DNA of 64,000 bases. Source: Hyphomicrobiales bacterium (lineage in GTDB: Bacteria; Pseudomonadota; Alphaproteobacteria; Rhizobiales; Rhizobiaceae). The stretch is from assembly GCA_003577315.1 (NCBI GenBank), contig QEVK01000003.1, positions 1 to 64,000 on the forward strand, given 5' to 3'. The stretch's first letter is position 1. The number at the start of each line of letters is the position of its first letter. The translations under genes and the position numbers were made by a program. Of this stretch, positions 47,305-57,252 are shown in pieces. Below the pieces are notes generated by a model. That model was not told the DNA's origin, ran no database searches, and saw nothing but the letters and a program-made list of their open reading frames with translations.

Positions 47305-49392
47305 CTATTCCGCCGCCTGGGTCACGCCGCCCTTCGCCAGCGCCGAGCATTCGGCCATGACGGCGGAGGCGCGCGCGATCGGGTTGGTGAGATAGAAGTC
47401 GACCACCGTCGAGGAGAAGGCCGCCTTCGCCAGCGCCCCGGCGCCGGCCCCGGCGAGGGCTGCGACATCGGCCGCATTGCCGGGCACGATGCCGTCTATT
47501 CCGGCGAAATGCGGGAACTCCTCATAGAGCTTCGCGCGAAGCTGGCCGAGCGAATCGAACGGCAGGCGCTTGCCCAGCACGTCCGACAGCGCGCGCAGGA
47601 TCGCCCAGTCCTCCCTGGCCTCGCCCGGGGCGAAGCCGGCGCGGCTGGTCTGCTGCACGCGGCCTTCGGTGTTGACGTAGGTGCCCGACTTCTCGGTGTA
47701 GGTCGCGCCCGGCAGGATGACGTCGGCGCGGTGGGCGCCGGCGTCGCCGTGGCTGCCGATATAGACGGTGAAGGCGTCGCCGATGCGGGTCGTGTCGATC
47801 TCGTCGGCGCCGAGCAGGAACAAGACGTCGAGCCCGCCCGACAGCATCGCCGCCACGTCCATGGCCCCCTCGCCCGGCACGAAGCCGAGATCGAGGCCGC
47901 CGACGCGGGCGGCGGCCGTGTGCAGCACGGCAAAGCCGTTCCACTCGTCCGACAGCGCGCCGGCATCGGCCGCGACCCTGGCCGCGAGCGACAGGATCGC
48001 CGCGCCGTCGGGGCGCGCCAGCGCGCCCTGGCCGATCAGGATCAGCGACCGCCTGGCGTTCTTCAGCACGGAATGGAAGGCGATGCCGCCCGCGGCCAGT
48101 TGCGACAGCGTCTCGGGCCCCGCGCCCAGCGCCTCGTAGCCGTAGCGCAGCTCGCCGAAATCGCCGATGACGCCGATCGGCAGGCCCGTCCTCAGCCACT
48201 GCTTGCGGATGCGGGCGTTGAGCACCGATGCCTCGAAGCGCGGGTTGGAGCCGACGATCAGGATGGCGTCGGCATCCTCGATGCCCTCGATGGTCGGGTT
48301 GAAGATGTAGCTGGCGCGGCCCCTGGCCGGGTCGAGCGCGGCGCCGTCCTGGCGGCAGTCGATGTTGGCCGAGCCGAGCGAGGCCATCAGCAGCTTCAGC
48401 GCGTACATCTCCTCGACCGTGGCGAGGTCGCCGGCGATGGCGCCGATCCTGTCGCCGCCGGCCTTCGCCACCGCGTCCCCGATCGCGGCGAAGGCCCCGG
48501 CCCAGCTTGCCGGCTGGAGGCGGCCGTCCTTGCGGATGTAGGGCCGGTCGAGGCGCTGCGTGCGCAGGCCGTCCCAGATGAAGCGGGTCTTGTCGGAGAT
48601 CCACTCCTCGTTCACCGCGTCGTTGTTGCGCGGCAGGATGCGCATGACCTCGCGGCCGCGCGTGTCGACGCGGATCGCCGAGCCGAGCGCGTCCATGACG
48701 TCGATCGATTCGGTCTTGGTCAGCTCCCACGGCCGCGCCTGGAAGGCGTAAGGCCGCGCCGTCAGCGCGCCGACCGGGCACAGGTCGATGACGTTGCCCT
48801 GCATCTCCGAGGTCAGCGCCTTCTCGAGATAGGTGATGACCTCGACGTCCTCGCCGCGGCCGATGATGCCCATCTCGGCGACGCCCGCCACCTCGGTGGT
48901 GAAGCGCACGCAGCGCGTGCAGTAGATGCAGCGCGTCATGATCGTCTTGACGAGCGGGCCGATATACTTGTCCTCGAGCGCGCGCTTGTTCTCCTGGAAG
49001 CGCGAGGCGTCGACGCCGAAGGCCATGGCCTGGTCCTGCAGGTCGCACTCGCCGCCCTGGTCGCAGATCGGGCAATCGAGCGGGTGGTTGATGAGCAGGA
49101 ACTCCATCACCCCCTCGCGGGCCTTCTTGACCATCGGGGTGTTGGTGAACATCTCCGGCAGCTCGCCGTTGGGGCCCGGGCGCAGGTCGCGCACGCCCAT
49201 GGCGCAGGAGGCCTGCGGCTTGGGCGGCCCGCCCTTGACCTCGACGAGGCACATGCGGCAGTTGCCGGCGATCGACAGCCGCTCGTGGAAGCAGAAACGC
49301 GGCACCTCGGCGCCGGCCACCTCCGCCGCCTGCAACAGCGTGTAGTGATCGGGAACCTCGATCTCCTTGCCGTCGACCTTCAGTCTAGCCAT
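47305..49392 (-). CDS. nuoG: NADH-quinone oxidoreductase subunit G
   Basis: This is the largest peripheral subunit of complex I, with 695 residues. The N-terminal [2Fe-2S] domain shows [19 protein letters not shown] and a later Cys. A His/Cys-ligated cluster follows at [18 protein letters not shown], and a [4Fe-4S] site at [17 protein letters not shown]. The molybdopterin-oxidoreductase-like C-terminal half is inactive as an enzyme and serves as structure. It lies 61 bases after the small helix-hairpin-helix gene. Confidence 0.96.
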   Translation of the reverse strand: MARLKVDGKEIEVPDHYTLLQAAEVAGAEVPRFCFHERLSIAGNCRMCLVEVKGGPPKPQASCAMGVRDLRPGPNGELPEMFTNTPMVKKAREGVMEFLLINHPLDCPICDQGGECDLQDQAMAFGVDASRFQENKRALEDKYIGPLVKTIMTRCIYCTRCVRFTTEVAGVAEMGIIGRGEDVEVITYLEKALTSEMQGNVIDLCPVGALTARPYAFQARPWELTKTESIDVMDALGSAIRVDTRGREVMRILPRNNDAVNEEWISDKTRFIWDGLRTQRLDRPYIRKDGRLQPASWAGAFAAIGDAVAKAGGDRIGAIAGDLATVEEMYALKLLMASLGSANIDCRQDGAALDPARGRASYIFNPTIEGIEDADAILIVGSNPRFEASVLNARIRKQWLRTGLPIGVIGDFGELRYGYEALGAGPETLSQLAAGGIAFHSVLKNARRSLILIGQGALARPDGAAILSLAARVAADAGALSDEWNGFAVLHTAAARVGGLDLGFVPGEGAMDVAAMLSGGLDVLFLLGADEIDTTRIGDAFTVYIGSHGDAGAHRADVILPGATYTEKSGTYVNTEGRVQQTSRAGFAPGEAREDWAILRALSDVLGKRLPFDSLGQLRAKLYEEFPHFAGIDGIVPGNAADVAALAGAGAGALAKAAFSSTVVDFYLTNPIARASAVMAECSALAKGGVTQAAE

Positions 49393-49453
49393 GTCGCCTC
49401 AACTCCGCGGAAACCGCTTCATCATCCTGCCGGGCGCTCGCGCCCGATTCGTC

Positions 49454-50038
49454 TTACCTGCCGGCCGAAAGCGCGGCGGCCTGCCCCACCCAGTCGTCGC
49501 GGCCGATGCGGCCGGAAAAGCCCAGATGCCCGTCGAGCCAGGCGATCTCGGCCTCGCCGAGCGCGGCGATCTGCGCGTAGGTCCAGATGCCGAGGCCGTT
49601 CAGCACCTTCTCGAGCTTGGGCCCGACGCCGGAAATCGCCTTGAGGTCGTCCGGCTTCCCCGGGCGCTCGATCGCCGCGGGGGCAACGGGCTTCGACGTC
49701 CCGGCCTGCGCCGCGGGCGCGGCGGCTTCCGCCTTGCGCGTCTCCTTGCGTGCGGCGGGCGCGCCGCGCGGCGCCGGCTGCGAGGCGACCAGCCGCAGCT
49801 TCGCCGGCTGCGGCCGCGCCTCGGCCTCCGCCAGCCCGGCGAACAGCTTCTGCGACGCCTCGGTCGCGCCGGCGACCGCGCCCATCCACATGCCGAAGGC
49901 GTGGCCGGCAAGGCCGAGGCCGAGCGCGCTCGCCGCGGCCATGCCGGCGAGCGGATGAGCCATCAGGTTCACCGCGCCGGCAATCTCCTGCGGCACGGCG
50001 GCCTGACAGGTTTTCGTGAACTCGTCGATCGTGCTCAT
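49454..50038 (-). CDS. helix-hairpin-helix (H3TH-like) protein inside the nuo operon
   Basis: This 194-residue protein lies between nuoF and nuoG. Residues 1-70 contain a short helical, Gly/Ala-rich hydrophobic stretch (LAGMAAASALGLGLAGHAFG). A low-complexity Ala/Pro/Lys linker follows (about 75-125). The last 65 residues form a helix-hairpin-helix domain (PDDLKAISGVGPK, LGIWTYAQIAAL, GFSGRIGRDDW). The same domain ends NuoE in this operon, so the two are paralogous. Such domains are often labelled flap-endonuclease-like, but no nuclease residues are evident. A role in complex I assembly or docking is inference. Confidence 0.8.
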   Translation of the reverse strand: MSTIDEFTKTCQAAVPQEIAGAVNLMAHPLAGMAAASALGLGLAGHAFGMWMGAVAGATEASQKLFAGLAEAEARPQPAKLRLVASQPAPRGAPAARKETRKAEAAAPAAQAGTSKPVAPAAIERPGKPDDLKAISGVGPKLEKVLNGLGIWTYAQIAALGEAEIAWLDGHLGFSGRIGRDDWVGQAAALSAGR

Positions 50039-50122
50039 CTCAGGCTTCCTTCCGTCGGGTTTACGGGGCCGGCCGGGATCGCCTCCTGCCCTGCCCGGTT
50101 CCTCCCTGCGTCGGGTCGTCTC

Positions 50123-51427
50123 CTACTCGGCTGCCGCCAGGACCGGAGCGGCCTGGTGGGAATTGCGGGTGAACTCGTCGATGCGGCGCTCGATCTCGGG
50201 CCGGAAGTGCCGGATCAGGCCCTGGATCGGCCAGGCGGCGGCGTCGCCCAGCGCGCAGATCGTGTGGCCCTCGACCTGCTTGGTCACGTCGAGCAGCATG
50301 TCGATCTCGCGCTTGTGGGCCTGGCCGACGACGAGGCGCTCCATGACGCGCCACATCCAGCCGGTGCCCTCGCGGCACGGCGTACACTGGCCGCAGCTCT
50401 CGTGCTTGTAGAAGTAGGAAAGCCGCGCGATCGCCTTCACGATGTCGGTGGACTTGTCCATGACGATGACCGCCGCCGTGCCGAGGCCGGACTTGAGATC
50501 CCGCAGCGTGTCGAAATCCATCGCCGCGTCGGCGATCTGGTCGGCCGGCACCAGCGGCACCGACGAGCCGCCCGGAATGACGGCCAGAAGATTGTCCCAG
50601 CCGCCGCGGATGCCGCCGCAGTGGCGGTCGATCAGCTCGCGGAACGGGATCGACATCGCCTCCTCGACCGTGCACGGGTTGTTGACGTGGCCGGAGATGC
50701 AGAACAGCTTGGTGCCGACGTTGTTCGGCCGCCCGAAGGACGAGAACCAGGCCGCGCCACGGCGCAGGATGGTCGGCGCAACCGCGATCGACTCGACATT
50801 GTTGACCGTGGTCGGGCAGCCGTAGAGGCCGACATTGGCCGGGAAAGGCGGCTTCAGCCGCGGCTGGCCCTTCTTGCCCTCGAGGCTTTCCAGAAGCGCC
50901 GTCTCCTCGCCGCAGATATAGGCGCCCGCGCCGTGATGGACGTAGAGGTCGAAGTCCCAGCCGTTCTTGTTGTTCTTGCCGATGAGGCCGGCCTCGTAGG
51001 CCTCGTCCACGGCGCGCTGCAACGCCTCGCGCTCGCGCACGAACTCGCCGCGCACATAGATGTAGGCGACATGCGCGCCCATGGCGAAGCTGGCGATCAG
51101 GCAGCCCTCGACCAGCGTGTGCGGATCGTGGCGCAGGATCTCGCGGTCCTTGCAGGTGCCGGGCTCGGATTCGTCGGCGTTGACGACGAGGTAGTGCGGC
51201 CGCCCGTCGCTCTGCTTGGGCATGAACGACCATTTGAGGCCGGTCGGGAAGCCGGCGCCGCCACGCCCGCGCAGGCCCGACGCCTTCATCTCGTCGATGA
51301 TCCAGTCGCGTCCCTTGTCGATCAGCGCCCTGGTGTTATCCCAGTGGCCGCGGCGCATCGCGCCCGCCAGCGAACGGTCGAAGCGGCCGTAGATGTTGGT
51401 GAAGATGCGGTCCTTGTCGTGCAGCAT
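50123..51427 (-). CDS. nuoF: NADH-quinone oxidoreductase subunit F
   Basis: This is the NADH-binding subunit, with FMN and one [4Fe-4S] cluster, where electrons enter complex I. It has 434 residues. The nucleotide-binding glycine-rich loop is [16 protein letters not shown], and FMN contacts lie in [15 protein letters not shown]. Cluster ligands are [12 protein letters not shown] with the later Cys in HTICALGD. It starts 10 bases after nuoE. Confidence 0.98.
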   Translation of the reverse strand: MLHDKDRIFTNIYGRFDRSLAGAMRRGHWDNTRALIDKGRDWIIDEMKASGLRGRGGAGFPTGLKWSFMPKQSDGRPHYLVVNADESEPGTCKDREILRHDPHTLVEGCLIASFAMGAHVAYIYVRGEFVREREALQRAVDEAYEAGLIGKNNKNGWDFDLYVHHGAGAYICGEETALLESLEGKKGQPRLKPPFPANVGLYGCPTTVNNVESIAVAPTILRRGAAWFSSFGRPNNVGTKLFCISGHVNNPCTVEEAMSIPFRELIDRHCGGIRGGWDNLLAVIPGGSSVPLVPADQIADAAMDFDTLRDLKSGLGTAAVIVMDKSTDIVKAIARLSYFYKHESCGQCTPCREGTGWMWRVMERLVVGQAHKREIDMLLDVTKQVEGHTICALGDAAAWPIQGLIRHFRPEIERRIDEFTRNSHQAAPVLAAAE

Positions 51428-51437
51428 CGCTATCCCC

Positions 51438-52655
51438 TCACCTCGGCTTCCTGCCGAAGACGCGGACGTATTCGGCCTCGCCGCCCCTGGCCAGCGCCTC
51501 GGCCTGCCTCACCCACTCCTCGCGCTCGATGCGGCCCTTGAAGCGCAGGTAGGAATCGACCCATTCACGCTCGGCCGCCTTCCAGGCGGCGATCTGGGCG
51601 AAGGTGTAGATGCCGAGCTCGTTGAGCAGGCGCTCGTTCTTCGGGCCGACGCCGGCGATCATCTGCAGGTCGTCGGGCTGCGCCGGCCTGTCGATGGCGG
51701 CCGGGCGGTTCGGATCGTCGAGCGAGACGGCAGGCCTGTCGCCGCCGAGCTCGGGCGACCTGAAGGCGTGCGCGGCCTCGGCCGGCTTGCCTGAATGGCT
51801 GCGCGGCTTGCCCGACGCCGCCTTGTCGGCCGCGGCCTTGTCCCCGGCGGGCGCCTTGACGCTCACGGCGGCCTCGGCCGCCGGGCTCGCCTTGACCTTC
51901 GACGGCGTCCTGATCGCGGGACTGGTTTCGATGGCGTCGGTCTTCGGCTTGGCGGCCTGCGTCGGCGCCACGGTCGCGGCCTCCGCCCCGGCCGCCCTGG
52001 CCCTGGCTTTCTCCTCGCGGTCGCGGCTTTCCTTGAAGAACACCGTCTCGTCGGTCAGCGTGGTCAGTCCCGCCTGCGGCGCGGAGAAGGTGCGGCCGTT
52101 CTGCGGGCCGGTCGGCACTTCGCCGCCCTTGCCCGCCTCGAACTCGTCGATGATCTCGGCCAGCCGCTCGGGCGTCAGATCCTCGTAGGTGTCCTTGAAG
52201 ATCATGACCATCGGCGCGTTGACGCACGCGCCCTGGCACTCGACCTCCTCCCACGACAGCGTGCCGTCGGCATTGGTGTGTAACTGCTCGGGATGGATCT
52301 TCGAGCGGCAGACCTCCATCAGGTCGCCGGCCCCGCGCAGCATGCACGGCGTGGTGCCGCAGACCTGCACATGGGCCCTGGTGCCGACGGGCTTGATCTG
52401 GAACTGGGTGTAGAAGGTCGCGACCTCGAGCACGCGGATGTAGGGCATGCCGAGCATGTCGGCGACATATTCGATGGTCGCCCGCGAGACCCAGCCTTCC
52501 TGCTCCTGCGCCCGCATCAGAAGCGGGATGACCGCCGAGGCCTGACGGCCCTCGGGATATTTCTTGATCGCCTGCCTGGCCCAGGCCGCGTTCTCCTCGG
52601 TGAAGGCGAAGCTGGCGGGCTGGACGGCTTCTTCTGCGAGACGGCGGACAGACAT
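51438..52655 (-). CDS. nuoE: NADH-quinone oxidoreductase subunit E with C-terminal HhH extension
   Basis: The N-terminal 200 residues are the thioredoxin-like [2Fe-2S] subunit of complex I, with cluster ligands in [11 protein letters not shown] and [11 protein letters not shown]. At 405 residues the protein is about twice the length of E. coli NuoE. A long Ala/Lys-rich linker (about 215-320) leads to a helix-hairpin-helix domain ([37 protein letters not shown]) like that of the small gene between nuoF and nuoG. Such extensions occur in Rhizobiales; their function is not known to me. The start overlaps the nuoD stop as TAATG. Confidence 0.95.
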   Translation of the reverse strand: MSVRRLAEEAVQPASFAFTEENAAWARQAIKKYPEGRQASAVIPLLMRAQEQEGWVSRATIEYVADMLGMPYIRVLEVATFYTQFQIKPVGTRAHVQVCGTTPCMLRGAGDLMEVCRSKIHPEQLHTNADGTLSWEEVECQGACVNAPMVMIFKDTYEDLTPERLAEIIDEFEAGKGGEVPTGPQNGRTFSAPQAGLTTLTDETVFFKESRDREEKARARAAGAEAATVAPTQAAKPKTDAIETSPAIRTPSKVKASPAAEAAVSVKAPAGDKAAADKAASGKPRSHSGKPAEAAHAFRSPELGGDRPAVSLDDPNRPAAIDRPAQPDDLQMIAGVGPKNERLLNELGIYTFAQIAAWKAAEREWVDSYLRFKGRIEREEWVRQAEALARGGEAEYVRVFGRKPR

Positions 52656-53845
52656 TAACGGTCGACCTCACCAAACACGATGTCGAGGGAGCCGAGGATG
52701 GCGGAGACGTCGGCCAGCATGTGGCCGCGGCACAGGAAATCCATGGCCTGGAGATGGGCGAAACCCGGCGCGCGCAGCTTGCAGCGATAGGGCTTGTTGG
52801 TGCCGTCGGACACGAGATAGACGCCGAACTCGCCCTTGGGCGCCTCGACGGCGGCATAGACCTCGCCCGCCGGCACGCGGTAGCCCTCGGTGTAGAGCTT
52901 GAAGTGGTGGATGAGCGCCTCCATCGAGCGCTTCATCTCGCCGCGCCTGGGCGGCACCACCTTGCCGTCGACCGACGAGACCGGGCCGACGCGGTCCTTG
53001 CCAAGCAAGAGGTCGACGCACTGGCGCATGATCCTCGCCGACTGGCGCATCTCCTCCATGCGGATCAGGTAGCGGTCGTAGCAGTCGCCGTTCTTGCCGA
53101 CGGGGATGTCGAAGTCCATCTCGGCGTAGCACTCGTAGGGCTGCGCCTTGCGCAGATCCCACGGCGCGCCCGAGCCGCGGACCATGACGCCGGAGAAGCC
53201 CCAGGCCCAGGCATCCTCCAGCTTCACGACGCCGATGTCGACGTTGCGCTGCTTGAAGATGCGGTTGGGGGTCAGGAGGTCGTCGAGATCCTGCACCGTC
53301 TTCAGGAACGGGTCGATCCACTTGCCGATGTCCTCGACCAGCCTGTCGGGCAGGTCCTGATGCACGCCGCCAGGCCGGAAATAGGCCGCGTGCATGCGCG
53401 CGCCGCTGGCGCGCTCGTAGAACACCATCAGCTTCTCGCGCTCCTCGAAGCCCCACAGCGGCGGCGTCAGCGCGCCGACGTCCATGGCCTGCGTGGTGAC
53501 GTTGAGCAGATGGTTGAGGATGCGGCCGATCTCGGAAAAGAGCACGCGGATGACCTGGCCGCGGCGCGGCACCTCGATGCCGAGCAGCCGCTCGACCGCG
53601 AGCGCGAAGGCATGCTCCTGGTTCATCGGCGCGACATAGTCGAGCCGGTCGAAATAGGGCACGGCCTGGAGATAGGTCTTCTGCTCGATCAGCTTCTCGG
53701 TGCCGCGGTGCAGGAGGCCGATATGCGGGTCGACGCGGTCGACCACCTCGCCGTCCAGCTCCAGCACGAGACGCAGAACGCCATGCGCCGCAGGATGTTG
53801 CGGGCCGAAGTTGATGTTGAAGTTACGGACGGAGGTTTCAGGCAT
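52655..53845 (-). CDS. nuoD: NADH-quinone oxidoreductase subunit D
   Basis: This 49-kDa-type subunit lines the quinone-binding cavity of complex I and is related to the [NiFe]-hydrogenase large subunit but lacks the metal-site cysteines. It has 396 residues. Conserved parts are [21 protein letters not shown] (with the quinone-site His), [13 protein letters not shown], the Tyr in [18 protein letters not shown] and [21 protein letters not shown] at the end. It is separated from nuoC by a 107-base gap that carries the heptamer repeats. Confidence 0.98.
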   Translation of the reverse strand: MPETSVRNFNINFGPQHPAAHGVLRLVLELDGEVVDRVDPHIGLLHRGTEKLIEQKTYLQAVPYFDRLDYVAPMNQEHAFALAVERLLGIEVPRRGQVIRVLFSEIGRILNHLLNVTTQAMDVGALTPPLWGFEEREKLMVFYERASGARMHAAYFRPGGVHQDLPDRLVEDIGKWIDPFLKTVQDLDDLLTPNRIFKQRNVDIGVVKLEDAWAWGFSGVMVRGSGAPWDLRKAQPYECYAEMDFDIPVGKNGDCYDRYLIRMEEMRQSARIMRQCVDLLLGKDRVGPVSSVDGKVVPPRRGEMKRSMEALIHHFKLYTEGYRVPAGEVYAAVEAPKGEFGVYLVSDGTNKPYRCKLRAPGFAHLQAMDFLCRGHMLADVSAILGSLDIVFGEVDR

Positions 53846-53865
53846 GTCGAACGCTTTCGAAAAGC

Positions 53866-53949
53866 GGATAGCCAGTAGCGAATAGCGAATAGGGTTGGAA
53901 TGTCATCATTTCCGCCTCTGCCTTCTTCCCTACTCTCTATTCGCCATTC
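53866..53949. repeat. inverted 7-base repeat arrays (nuoC-nuoD gap)
   Basis: The left arm (53866-53893) is GGATAGC, CAGTAGC, GAATAGC, GAATAGG. The right arm (53929-53949) is CCTACTC, TCTATTC, GCCATTC, followed by a degenerate unit that overlaps the nuoC stop codon (53953-53955). The arms are 35 bases apart and lie inside the nuo transcript, so they can form an RNA hairpin between nuoC and nuoD. It is the same repeat family as at 36884-37011, but less regular. Confidence 0.8.
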
Positions 53950-53952
53950 GCT

Positions 53953-54555
53953 CTATTGCTTGGCCTTCTCGTCGCCGGGCAGCACGTAGTCCGTGCCTTC
54001 CCAGGGCGACAGGAAGTCGAAATTGCGGAACTCCTGCTTCAGCTCGACCTTCTCGTAGACCACGCGCTTGGCCTCGTCGTCGTAGCGGACCTCGACGAAG
54101 CCGGTGACGGGGAAGTCCTTGCGAAGCGGATGGCCCTCGAAGCCGTAGTCGGTCAGGATGCGCCGCAGCTCGGGGTGGCCGGTGAACAGGATGCCGTAGA
54201 GGTCGTAGGCCTCGCGCTCGAACCATTCGGCACCGGGATAGACGGCGGTGGCCGAGGGAACGGGCGTGTCCTCGTCGGTCTGGACCTTGACGCGGATGCG
54301 CTGGTTCTGGCGCGGCGACATCAGGTGGTAGACCACGTCGAAGCGCCGCTCGCGCGCCGGATAGTCGGCGCCGCAGATGTCGATGAACGAGACGAACTGG
54401 CACTGGGCGTCGTCGCGCAGGAAGGTCAGCACGTCGACGATGTCGGCGGCCTCGACGTCGAGCGTCAGCTCGCCGAAGGCAATCGCCGCCTGCGTCAGCT
54501 TCGCGCCCAGGCGCTCGCGCAGATAGGCAGCAAGGTCGGAAAGGGCTTCGTTCAC
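53953..54555 (-). CDS. nuoC: NADH-quinone oxidoreductase subunit C
   Basis: This is the 30-kDa-type peripheral subunit of complex I, with 200 residues and no cofactor. Its signature is [27 protein letters not shown] (here [20 protein letters not shown]), followed by [17 protein letters not shown]. It stands as a separate gene, not fused to nuoD as in E. coli. The start is ATG at 54555, 9 bases after nuoB. The stop lies inside a degenerate repeat unit. Confidence 0.97.
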   Translation of the reverse strand: MNEALSDLAAYLRERLGAKLTQAAIAFGELTLDVEAADIVDVLTFLRDDAQCQFVSFIDICGADYPARERRFDVVYHLMSPRQNQRIRVKVQTDEDTPVPSATAVYPGAEWFEREAYDLYGILFTGHPELRRILTDYGFEGHPLRKDFPVTGFVEVRYDDEAKRVVYEKVELKQEFRNFDFLSPWEGTDYVLPGDEKAKQ

Positions 54556-54564
54556 GCCTGTCTC

Positions 54565-55158
54565 CTACCGCTCGATGGTGCCGGTGCGGCGGATCTTCTT
54601 CTGCAGAAGAAGGATGCCGTAGAGCAGCGCCTCGGCCGTGGGCGGGCAGCCGGGCACGTAGATGTCCACCGGCACGACGCGGTCGCAGCCGCGCACCACC
54701 GAATAGGAATAGTGGTAGTAGCCGCCGCCATTGGCGCATGAGCCCATGGAGATGACGTAGCGCGGCTCGGGCATCTGGTCGTAGACCTTGCGCAGCGCCG
54801 GCGCCATCTTGTTGGTCAGCGTGCCGGCCACGATCATCACGTCGGACTGGCGTGGGCTCGCGCGCGGCGCGATGCCGAAGCGCTCGGCGTCGTAGCGCGG
54901 CATGGAGATGTGCATCATCTCGACCGCGCAGCAGGCCAGCCCGAAGGTCATCCACATCAGCGAGCCGGTGCGCGCCCAGGTGATCAGCGCCTCGGACGAG
55001 GTAACGAGGAAGCCCTTGTCGGAAAGCTCGTCGTTCAGGTCGCCGAAGAAGCGGTCGTCGGCCCCCGCCGGCTTGCCGGTCCTGGGGTCGATGATGCCGC
55101 GGGGCTGCGGGGCCACCAGCGTCGTCGAGGCGGTCGGGGAGCGGTCGTTCAATCCCAT
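54565..55158 (-). CDS. nuoB: NADH-quinone oxidoreductase subunit B
   Basis: This peripheral subunit of complex I carries cluster N2, the last iron-sulfur centre before quinone. It has 197 residues. The tandem cysteines are in [12 protein letters not shown], with further ligands in [16 protein letters not shown] and [12 protein letters not shown]. The N-terminal 40 residues are variable. The ATG at 55158 (MGLNDRSPT) overlaps the nuoA stop by 10 bases. Confidence 0.97.
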   Translation of the reverse strand: MGLNDRSPTASTTLVAPQPRGIIDPRTGKPAGADDRFFGDLNDELSDKGFLVTSSEALITWARTGSLMWMTFGLACCAVEMMHISMPRYDAERFGIAPRASPRQSDVMIVAGTLTNKMAPALRKVYDQMPEPRYVISMGSCANGGGYYHYSYSVVRGCDRVVPVDIYVPGCPPTAEALLYGILLLQKKIRRTGTIER

Positions 55159-55514
55159 TCCAGCGCGCCCTTCTTCCATTCGTAGATGAAGCCGATCGTC
55201 AGCACGCCGAGGAACACCATCATCGACCAGAACCCGAACCAGCCGATGTCGCCGAACGACACCGCCCACGGGAACAGGAAGGCCACTTCGAGGTCGAAGA
55301 TGATGAACAGGATGGCCACGAGGTAGAAGCGCACGTCGAACTTCATGCGCGCGTCGTCGAAGGCGTTGAAGCCGCATTCGTAGGCCGACAGCTTCTCCGG
55401 GTCGGGGTTCCTGTAGGCGACCAGGAAAGGCGCGACGAGCAGCGCGATGCCGATGACGAGAGCCACACCGATGAAGATCACGATGGGCAGGTAGGAACCG
55501 AGTAGCTCGCTCAT
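55149..55514 (-). CDS. nuoA: NADH-quinone oxidoreductase subunit A
   Basis: This small membrane subunit of complex I has 121 residues and three transmembrane helices. The conserved quinone-chamber loop is [26 protein letters not shown], with Cys in YECGF. It is the first gene of the operon; the start ATG at 55514 opens [17 protein letters not shown]. The 182 bases upstream, to the next gene, should contain the main nuo promoter; I could not assign it with confidence. Confidence 0.97.
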   Translation of the reverse strand: MSELLGSYLPIVIFIGVALVIGIALLVAPFLVAYRNPDPEKLSAYECGFNAFDDARMKFDVRFYLVAILFIIFDLEVAFLFPWAVSFGDIGWFGFWSMMVFLGVLTIGFIYEWKKGALEWD

Positions 55515-55696
55515 GGTCTTTTCCGTTGGCTTGCCGACGTTCCGCCGCACTGGACCATACAGCACCGAAACGGGAAGCGCGACCGCGACAGAATTTCCCG
55601 CCGGCCCCCGCGCGGCGCAGGCTTGCTGCGACGCGGCGAGGGTTAGCGCAGGCGTTGGCGCGAAGCAAGTCAAACATTGTCGGAGCTTGCGCTGCG

Positions 55697-56242
55697 TCAA
55701 CCGCCGAGCGGAAGGGCGAAAGGCGTGCCCTCGAAGGCGTCCGCGCCGCGACTGATCGCCGCGATGGCTGCGACCATGCGTCCCTGCCGCCCGAGAAGCG
55801 CGTCAGCATGCCGCACGAGGCGCGGATTGGGCGTCGCCGAGGGCGACAGCCGGCGCAGGGTCCAGGCAAGCTCGGCCTCGTCCCTGTCCGGCGAAAGCGC
55901 CGCCGCGACGATGTAGGCCGCGGCCGTGGAGCGGCTGATGCCGGCATAGCAGTGGACGGCGAGCGGGCGCGCGCAATCCCGGGCCCAGCCGTGCGCGAAG
56001 GCGACCAGCCGCTCGACATGCTGCGCGCCGGGCGCGACAAGGCCCGCCTGCTCCTCGGCGATGTCGTTCATCCACAGGCACAGGTGGTTTTCGCGCGCGA
56101 TTGCGGCCGGGCGCTCGAACGGCGTTCCGGCGGCGAGCAGCGTGACGAGCCGCACCGCGCCCGAGGCGGCCACCGTCTCCTCCACCCGCGCCAGCGGGCA
56201 GACATGAATCGCTATATCGGGGATCGTCGCGTTCACGATCAT
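55697..56242 (-). CDS. tyrosine phosphatase-like (dual-specificity fold) protein
   Basis: This 181-residue cytosolic protein has the protein-tyrosine-phosphatase loop [12 protein letters not shown], with nucleophile Cys98 and Arg104 (CX5R). A possible general acid, Asp60, lies in LWMNDIAEE. The substrate is unknown; members of this group may act on phosphoproteins or other phosphate esters. The start is ATG at 56242 ([17 protein letters not shown]). It is divergent from the YscW/META gene and upstream of nuoA on the same strand, 182 bases away, so cotranscription with nuo is unlikely but possible. Confidence 0.82.
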   Translation of the reverse strand: MIVNATIPDIAIHVCPLARVEETVAASGAVRLVTLLAAGTPFERPAAIARENHLCLWMNDIAEEQAGLVAPGAQHVERLVAFAHGWARDCARPLAVHCYAGISRSTAAAYIVAAALSPDRDEAELAWTLRRLSPSATPNPRLVRHADALLGRQGRMVAAIAAISRGADAFEGTPFALPLGG

Positions 56243-56347
56243 GACGCGCCTCCATTTCGTCCGCGCCGCCGCGGGCGCGTTCATCCGACGTTCATTGCAT
56301 GGGCAGGATATATCGCGCAAACCCGACACAGGAAGGGAGCAGCCACC

Positions 56348-57130
56348 GTGTCCAAGCCCATCGCCACCCGCCGCGGCTTCATGCTCGCGACGATCGCCGC
56401 CGCCGGCCTCCTCGCCGCCGGCCCCGCCCATGCCGACGGGAACGAGCCCATGCTGACGATAACCGGCGAGCTGAGCTACCTGCAGCGCATCGCCCTGCCC
56501 CCGCAGGCCGTCGCCTTCGTCGAGGTCAGGCCCGACGGCGCGCCGGACGACACGCCCGCCACCGCCGGCACGCGCATGGAGCTCGGCGGGCGTCAGGTCC
56601 CGGTCGCCTTCAGGCTCGAGCTGCCGCGCGCGCATCTGGAGGCCGCCAGGAGCTACCGCCTCGGCGGCGGCATCCTGGTCGACGGGCAGGTGCGGTGGCG
56701 GGCCGAGCCGGTCGCGCTCGACACGTCCGGTGCGTCGTTCGATGCGGGGACGCTGCTGATGTCGCCCCGCGAGGCCGGGCCGCCGGCCGCCGCCGACGGG
56801 CGGCAGGCGCTCGCCGGCGAATGGCGCATCGTCAAGGTCGGCGAGCACACGCTTGGCCCCGACGCCAACGCCACCATCGGCTTCGATGCCGACGGCGGCT
56901 TCTCCGGCCGGCTGTGCAACGCCTATCGCGGCTCCTACACGCTCGACGGCGAGGCCATCGCCTTCGGCCAGGCGGCCGCGACGCTGATGGCCTGCCCCGA
57001 GCCGCAGGGAAGCCAGGAGCGGGCCCTGTTCTCGGCATTCGAATCGGCGGCGACCTACCGCGTGGCCGAGGACGGGACGCTGGCGCTGCTCGACGGCGAC
57101 GGCAGGACGCTGATGACAGCGAAGCGGTAG
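56348..57130 (+). CDS. Tat-exported protein with YscW-like (YbaY) and META domains
   Basis: This 260-residue protein begins with a twin-arginine-type signal (ATRRGFMLATIAAAGLL, cleavage near AHA), so a periplasmic location is likely. Residues about 35-130 resemble the YscW/YbaY beta-sandwich (LTITGELSYLQRIALPPQAV, VPVAFRLELPRAHLE). Residues about 150-260 form a META/HslJ domain (LAGEWRIVKVGEHTLG, GRLCNAYRGSY, ATLMACPEP, LDGDGRTLM). The start is GTG at 56348 behind GGAAGGGAG; an ATG at 56384 would cut into the signal. The function is unknown, though META proteins are linked to stress or antibiotic tolerance. Confidence 0.82.
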   Translation: MSKPIATRRGFMLATIAAAGLLAAGPAHADGNEPMLTITGELSYLQRIALPPQAVAFVEVRPDGAPDDTPATAGTRMELGGRQVPVAFRLELPRAHLEAARSYRLGGGILVDGQVRWRAEPVALDTSGASFDAGTLLMSPREAGPPAAADGRQALAGEWRIVKVGEHTLGPDANATIGFDADGGFSGRLCNAYRGSYTLDGEAIAFGQAAATLMACPEPQGSQERALFSAFESAATYRVAEDGTLALLDGDGRTLMTAKR

Positions 57131-57252
57131 GCCGGCCGCGGCGCGCGGGCAGGCTCTGGCGCAAGCGATTTGTCGGCTTGCGCGCCTGCCCGCCGCATTG
57201 ACAAGAAGGCCCCGTTCGGTTCCGCTGGCCCGCCACGCAACAAGGCCGTCCG

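Noticed and set aside
55643..55673. nuo promoter with TTGACT and CGCTAA on the - strand
   Set aside because: The spacing is 19 bases and the -10 is poor; not good enough to annotate.
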